A stretch of DNA of 64,000 nucleotides from Steromphala cineraria (lineage: Eukaryota > Mollusca > Gastropoda > Trochida > Trochidae). A model generated the notes under the pieces. The model searched no databases. It was not told the origin of the DNA and saw only the letters and a program-made list of their open reading frames with translations. A program made the position numbers and the translations under genes. Shown here one piece after another: positions 59,600 through 64,000 of the stretch. Location: contig OU744732.1 of the NCBI GenBank assembly GCA_916613615.1, positions 60,649,227 to 60,713,226 on the forward strand, in the 5' to 3' direction. How positions within the stretch are numbered: the stretch's first letter is position 1; the number at the start of each line of letters is the position of its first letter.

Positions 59600-59865
59600 C
59601 AGTCTAAGTAAACCTAGCCTCACTATTATCCGTTACACTGCTATACTGAGTCTAGAAAGGTCTGGTCGAGGGTCGCGTCAGCCGACCTTTCTGCGACCTA
59701 TGACCCTCCAATGTTATACGTGCGAAGGCAGACATTTGTGGCTTGGTAGGCTCAGTTCTGATTGGTCAATTTGGTCACGTGGGCTGACGCGACTCTCAAC
59801 CAAGCCTTTCTAGACTCAGTATAGCAGTGTAACGGATAATAGTGAGGCTAGGTTTACTTAGACTG
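59600..59865. mobile_element. 266-bp MITE with 61-bp perfect TIRs and 10-bp TSD
   Basis: The ends CAGTCTAAGTAAACCTAGCC and its complement are perfect inverted repeats for 61 bp and continue with four mismatches to about 84 bp. The 10-bp direct repeat ATCATTGCTG flanks the element (59590-59599 and 59866-59875). Block P copies at 53.05 and 62.97 kb keep the uninterrupted CATCATTGCTGATGAC, so the empty site is seen directly. A 9-11 bp duplication with long inverted repeats points to Mutator/MULE-like elements; CAG...CTG ends with an 8-bp duplication would be hAT. The interior (about 100 bp) is GC-richer and non-coding. Confidence 0.93.
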
Positions 59866-60406
59866 ATCATTGCTGATGACTAATATGTGCTGAGGATGAT
59901 TCAATAAGCAGGAAACCAGTGAAACATACGAATCTAGTTAGAATCTGTCTGTGACCTGGAGGGCATTGGTAATCTTGGTCTAGGAAGTAAGAGATGTTTT
60001 AAGTCTGCAACCTCTAGAAGTAATAGCAGTGAACTTGGGCAATGTAAGCAGAGTCAAACTTATTTACTGTAAACGATTAATATTTGTAAAAAAGCTTATT
60101 TTTAAATAAAATGTTATTCAATGTAGAACCAGGTGAAATGTTACTTATTTAAATTTTCTAAATAGTTAAGAACTATAATAATTATCACACTTCTTTGAAA
60201 TCTCATATGATTCTTTCTACACATTCTAACATTCCTCTGGAGGAAGATGAGATAACGATCACTTTATTCGTGTTGATTACTTATGACTATGATGCAAAGG
60301 AACCAGTTTCGAGTTGAGGATCAAAGAAAACGAATGTCCAAAACCGATCATAGTGATATGGCATACATGTATATGTCACCAATAATGTTTAGAATGATAG
60401 GCTGAT

Positions 60407-60760
60407 GAGATAACAATCACTTAACCGGCTGATTACTCATGAGATAACAGTCACTTTATTCAGGCTGATTACTCATGAGATAACAGCCACTTTTTTCAGG
60501 TGGATTACTCATGAGATAACAGCCACTTTATTCGGGTTGATTATTCATGAGATAACAGTCACTTTATTCGGGTTGATTATTCATGAGATAACAGCCACTT
60601 TATTCAGGTTGATTATTCATGAGATAACAGTCACTTTATTCGGGTTGATTATTCATGAGATAACAGCCACTTTATTCAGGTTGATTATTCATGAGATAAC
60701 AGCCACTTTATTCAGGTTGATTACTCATGAGATAACAGTCACTTATTTAGGTTGATTACT
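60407..60760 (+). repeat. 36-bp minisatellite array, block P copy 3
   Basis: Starts of GAGATAACA lie at 60407, 60441, 60477, 60513, 60549, 60585 and onward every 36 bp to about 60729, giving ten units. Variable positions alternate (AGTCAC or AGCCAC; TTCGGG or TTCAGG). Because 36 is a multiple of three, the plus frame stays open as a 12-residue repeat (IIHEITVTLFGL); this is incidental. Confidence 0.95.
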
Positions 60761-60862
60761 TATGACTATGAAGCACAGGAACCAGTTACGAGCTAAGGAT
60801 CAAAGAAAACGAATGTCCAAAACCGATCATAGTGATATGGCATACATGTATATGTCACCATG

Positions 60863-62747
60863 AAAGAATGTTCACAAAATATCATTGATAACTCCAGATT
60901 TGAGCATGTGGGGTCAAATTTCAAAGATAATCTTGAAATATTCAGATTCTTCATACTTTCCCCAAATTGTGAGTTCATGCCGTGACTCCAAAACTTAAGT
61001 AGGACAAAACTGGTTGGACAGTAATTAAGATAAAGAATGAAAATGTAACATATGTTCATTAGGAATAATCATTTTTAATTGCAGACTTTATTTTATCGTT
61101 CATGTTAAGTTTGCTTGTGTTTTCCATATTTTTATTTGGGTTACGCATTTTCCATCTAATCTAACGATGTAGTCATATAATCGTAATCATCAAGTGGTTT
61201 CAAAATGAATCTTGCTTATAGCACATAACACAATTGTTTGGTGAACCAGAAAATAGAGATTTTGTTGACTGAACATAATGGAGGACATGGTATTGTTATT
61301 CAGTTGTCATATTCATATGATAATATGCATATTAACCCTGTAATGACTTGTGATATGAAATAATTCGTTCTCATTTGATACATATATGTTGGCTTTTTAT
61401 TGTTTAACAAATAAAAAATATCAACAACAATTAAAAGTTACACGCCGAAACTGAACTTACGTCCTAGTGCCAAGACAATGACCAAATGGTCAATAGGGAG
61501 CAATTGTTATTTCCATCACACAGATGCAAATGGCAGCTTCCTTAAGAAAATTCAATAAGAACAGTCCTTTACTATCATCAGTTCATAAAACCTCCGCTTA
61601 TGTGTTTTCAATTTCTTCATTTTAAACACATACATTTGGATCTTCAAATTCTGTCAATATGTGATAATGGGTGATTCATGAATGATTAAGCTGATAGACA
61701 AACCTTTTTTATGATTTTAGTCTGATAGAAATAATCAACTTAAATTTGTTTAATGATATAGCCTCTTACTTATCAATTTGTTCAGGTACATTTACTAGTG
61801 TAGAGCTGCGTACCTTCGTTTCTGCACTCGCTTGCTTATCTTAGTGCAGATATCATGTAGTTTGGGTTTCGCATTAACTCCAGTAGCAGTTACAAACATT
61901 CACAAATTTTCCATGTGTAGAATTACTATTCCAAATCAATATTTCGGGATCGTCCCGTCACTTGTGCTTGATTTTGATATTAAGCATGGTTGAATAGAGA
62001 AATGGTGTCATATTTGTGAAATTCAGAATTTCTTCAAGTTCGATTAAAATGTTCCATATAAACTTTGTAAGAAGAATATAAGCATAATGACATTGCCTTC
62101 TTGTTAAGGATTTAGATCTGAAGCTGTTGGTCTCTTATGAAAGATTGTGAAGAGCAAAATATGAAAGCATGTCTTCGAAAGTTTGACCACAGGTCACCTC
62201 AATGCTCTGCCAACTTTGTTACGGTTATCTAGTGGGTATGACATACAAATAAGTAAACACAAACTGAATCTGAAATTATGTAGTGAAATTTCAACCTTAT
62301 CTGTTTCGTTTTCGCAATTCCATGGTGCCCCATAGACATTCCAAATCACATTATATTTGCACTAGAATACGTAGGTAAGTGAACAACATTATTTACGCAG
62401 ATATATATGTGAGTTGGTAGTTTTATTTTGTCACTAGTCATGATATAAAAGATAAAATAGTTGTATGTGTAAATGTAAATATGAGTGACCATATTCGTAT
62501 AAATTTTCCCATAAGCTTAAGTATAAATTTAATCTAAAATTGCTTTGTAAACGAATTTATTAAAGTTCAATTGTTTTGTGACAGTATCGTTTCATACACT
62601 GCAAAGATCTCTTTCAATTACTGAATTGCGAATGTTGTAAAAATCATTTAACTTTTTACTAGCTTTGCCATTTATCCGTGACGTGGTTATTGCTCTTGGT
62701 TATCTCTTTTGTTAACAACGCTGTCACTAAATCCTTATTCGCAATAA
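60863..62747 (+). repeat. Segmental block Q, copy 2
   Basis: Near-identical partner of 55478-57347. Its right edge passes after TTCGCAATA into a short ATAGAAATAGTAG joint and then block P copy 4. The 88-codon minus frame at its left edge (60793-61059) corresponds to the 73-codon one in copy 1 but extends into block P, arguing against a real protein. Confidence 0.9.
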
Positions 62748-62758
62748 TAGAAATAGTA

Positions 62759-64000
62759 GAAAAGAGCAAGTGAAACTTCAAAGAAACTCACCTGAGCTGA
62801 AGACATATGAACTGGAAATAAGCTAGTCACGCCTTCAGCATTGCACTATTGGTATGATTGTACAGAGAAGATGAAACAATTACTGAGCGCCCAGTTAACT
62901 CATGAAGTGAATTCTTAGACATGTACATGAAATTGACATCACACTTATTTCTTCACCTATCTACATCATTGCTGATGACTAATATGTGCTGAGGATGATT
63001 CAATAAGCAGGAAACCAGTGAAACATACGAATCTAGTTAGAATCTGTCTGTGACCTGGAGGGCATTGGTAATCTTGGTCTAGGAAGTAAGAGATGTTTTA
63101 AGTCTGCAACCTCTAGAAGTAATAGCAGTGAACTTAGGCAATGTAAGCAGAGTCAAACGTATTTACTGTAAACGATTAATATTTGTAAAAAAGCTTATTT
63201 TTAAACAAAATGTTATTCAATGTAGAACCAGGTGAAATGTTACTTATTTAAATATATAATATACTATAATAATTATCACACTTCTTTGAAATCTCATATG
63301 ACTCTTTCTACACATTCTAACATTCCTCTGGAGGAAGATGAGATAACGATCACTTTATTCGTGTTGATTACTTATGACTATGAAGCAAAGGAACCAATTA
63401 CGAGCTAAGGATCAAAGAAAACGAATGTCCAAAACCGATCATAGTGATATGGCATACATGTATATGTCACCAATAATGTTTAGAATGATAGGCTGATGAG
63501 ATAACAATCACTTAACCGGCTGATTACTCATGAGATAACAGTCACTTTATTCAGGCTGATTACTCATGAGATAACAGCCACTTTTTTCAGGTGGATTACT
63601 TATGAGATTACAGCCACTTTATTCGGGTTGATTATTCATGAGATAACAGTTACTTTATTCGTGTTGATTATTCATGAGATAACAGCCACTTTATTCAGGT
63701 TGATTATTCATGAGATAACAGTCACTTTATTCGGGTTGATTATTCATGAGATAACAGCCACTTTATTCAGGTTGATTATTCATGAGATAACAGCCACTTT
63801 ATTCGGGTTGATTACTCATGAGATAACAGTCACTTATTTAGGTTGATTGCTTATGACTATGAAGCACAGGAACCAGTTACGAGCTAAGGATCAAAGAAAA
63901 CGAATGTCCAAAACCGATCATAGTGATATGGCATACATGTATATGCCACCAATAATGTTTAGAATGATAGGCTGATGAGATAACAATCACTTTACCGGCT
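62759..64000 (+). repeat. Segmental block P, copy 4 (runs off the window)
   Basis: Direct partner of 59384-60862 without the MITE. After its first 36-bp array a spacer of about 125 bp (GAAGCACAGGAACCAGTTAC to AATGATAGGC) leads into the start of another array at 63977, cut by the window end. The array-plus-spacer unit is therefore itself repeated, with a period of about 479 bp. Confidence 0.9.
63498..63848 (+). repeat. 36-bp minisatellite array, block P copy 4
   Basis: About ten units in the same order of variants as 60407-60760, with scattered substitutions (for example TTCGTG near 63659). The shared variant order shows that the array was expanded before the block was duplicated. A further array begins at 63977. 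Confidence 0.95.

Larger units (their letters stand above)
59384..60862 (+). repeat. Segmental block P, copy 3
   Basis: The block is nearly identical to 62759 onward, from AAAGAGCAAGTGAAACTTCA, apart from the 266-bp MITE at 59600-59865 and indels near 60172 and 63253. The 36-bp array occupies 60407-60760. It joins block Q copy 2 at about 60860, where GTCACC passes into ATGAAAGAATG. The P+Q period from here to copy 4 is about 3.37 kb. Confidence 0.9.

Noticed and set aside
60407..60760. CRISPR-like regular repeats
   Set aside because: Units are directly adjacent with no unique spacers, and the setting is a eukaryotic minisatellite.
60400..64000. Hammerhead ribozyme suggested by CTGATGAG in the 36-bp arrays (also near 41868)
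   Set aside because: No GAAA core segment or closing stems are found at the required distance in either place.

Overview
This window looks like gene-poor, repeat-dominated nuclear DNA from a metazoan, most likely a bivalve mollusc. The grounds are AT-rich non-coding sequence, many ACATGTA-type motifs, tRNA-derived SINEs with (ATT)n tails, (GTCC)n-linked tandem-repeat elements of the kind common in molluscs, and many short inverted-repeat elements. The species is not identified. No open reading frame exceeds about 175 codons. The longest ones are translations of satellite arrays, SINEs or MITEs. I found no intact protein gene, rRNA, CRISPR array or bacterial-style operon. The only protein-like trace is a decayed tyrosine-recombinase C-terminus at about 37.4-37.7 kb, and the only promoter-like trace is at about 42.7 kb.

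Layout. Positions 1-493 are the right end of a TTAA-flanked element, and a complete copy lies at 3758-6871. The complete copy has 14-bp terminal inverted repeats and TTAA on both sides, and its interior is two unrelated satellite arrays (150-178 bp and 180-209 bp units). From 0.78 to 27 kb the DNA is framed by a large degenerate inverted repeat (about 780-2650 against 24275-27060). Inside that frame are a (GTCC)n/hairpin element (9.64-10.2 kb), a TGACCTTG-rich tandem element (11.34-12.19 kb), a duplicated roughly 185-bp repeat (13.1-13.5 kb), a SINE (22.36-22.64 kb) and several unclassified dispersed repeats. From 31 to 36.6 kb, diverged second copies of blocks seen at 8-10 kb and 18-19 kb reappear, together with two copies of a second TTAA-flanked MITE family that has five members in the window. 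The stretch 36.7-37.8 kb holds an almost perfect 174-bp foldback and the recombinase remnant. The stretch 39.4-41.9 kb holds a SINE-like element and a Helentron/HINE-like element with eleven 145-bp units; a shorter relative lies at 57.77-58.32 kb.

The right-hand quarter (50.4-64 kb) is a nested segmental duplication. Block P occurs four times (50.46, 52.97, 59.38 and 62.76 kb) and block Q twice (55.48 and 60.86 kb). P carries a 36-bp minisatellite that grows from one or two units in the left copies to about ten in the right copies. One P copy contains a clean 266-bp MITE with 61-bp perfect inverted repeats and a 10-bp target-site duplication, and its sister copy preserves the empty site.

The biology is therefore that of transposable elements: non-autonomous DNA transposons, rolling-circle-like elements and SINEs that need transposases or reverse transcriptases from elsewhere, with satellites growing inside mobile elements. 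Coordinates of diverged repeats are approximate because they come from reading rather than alignment.
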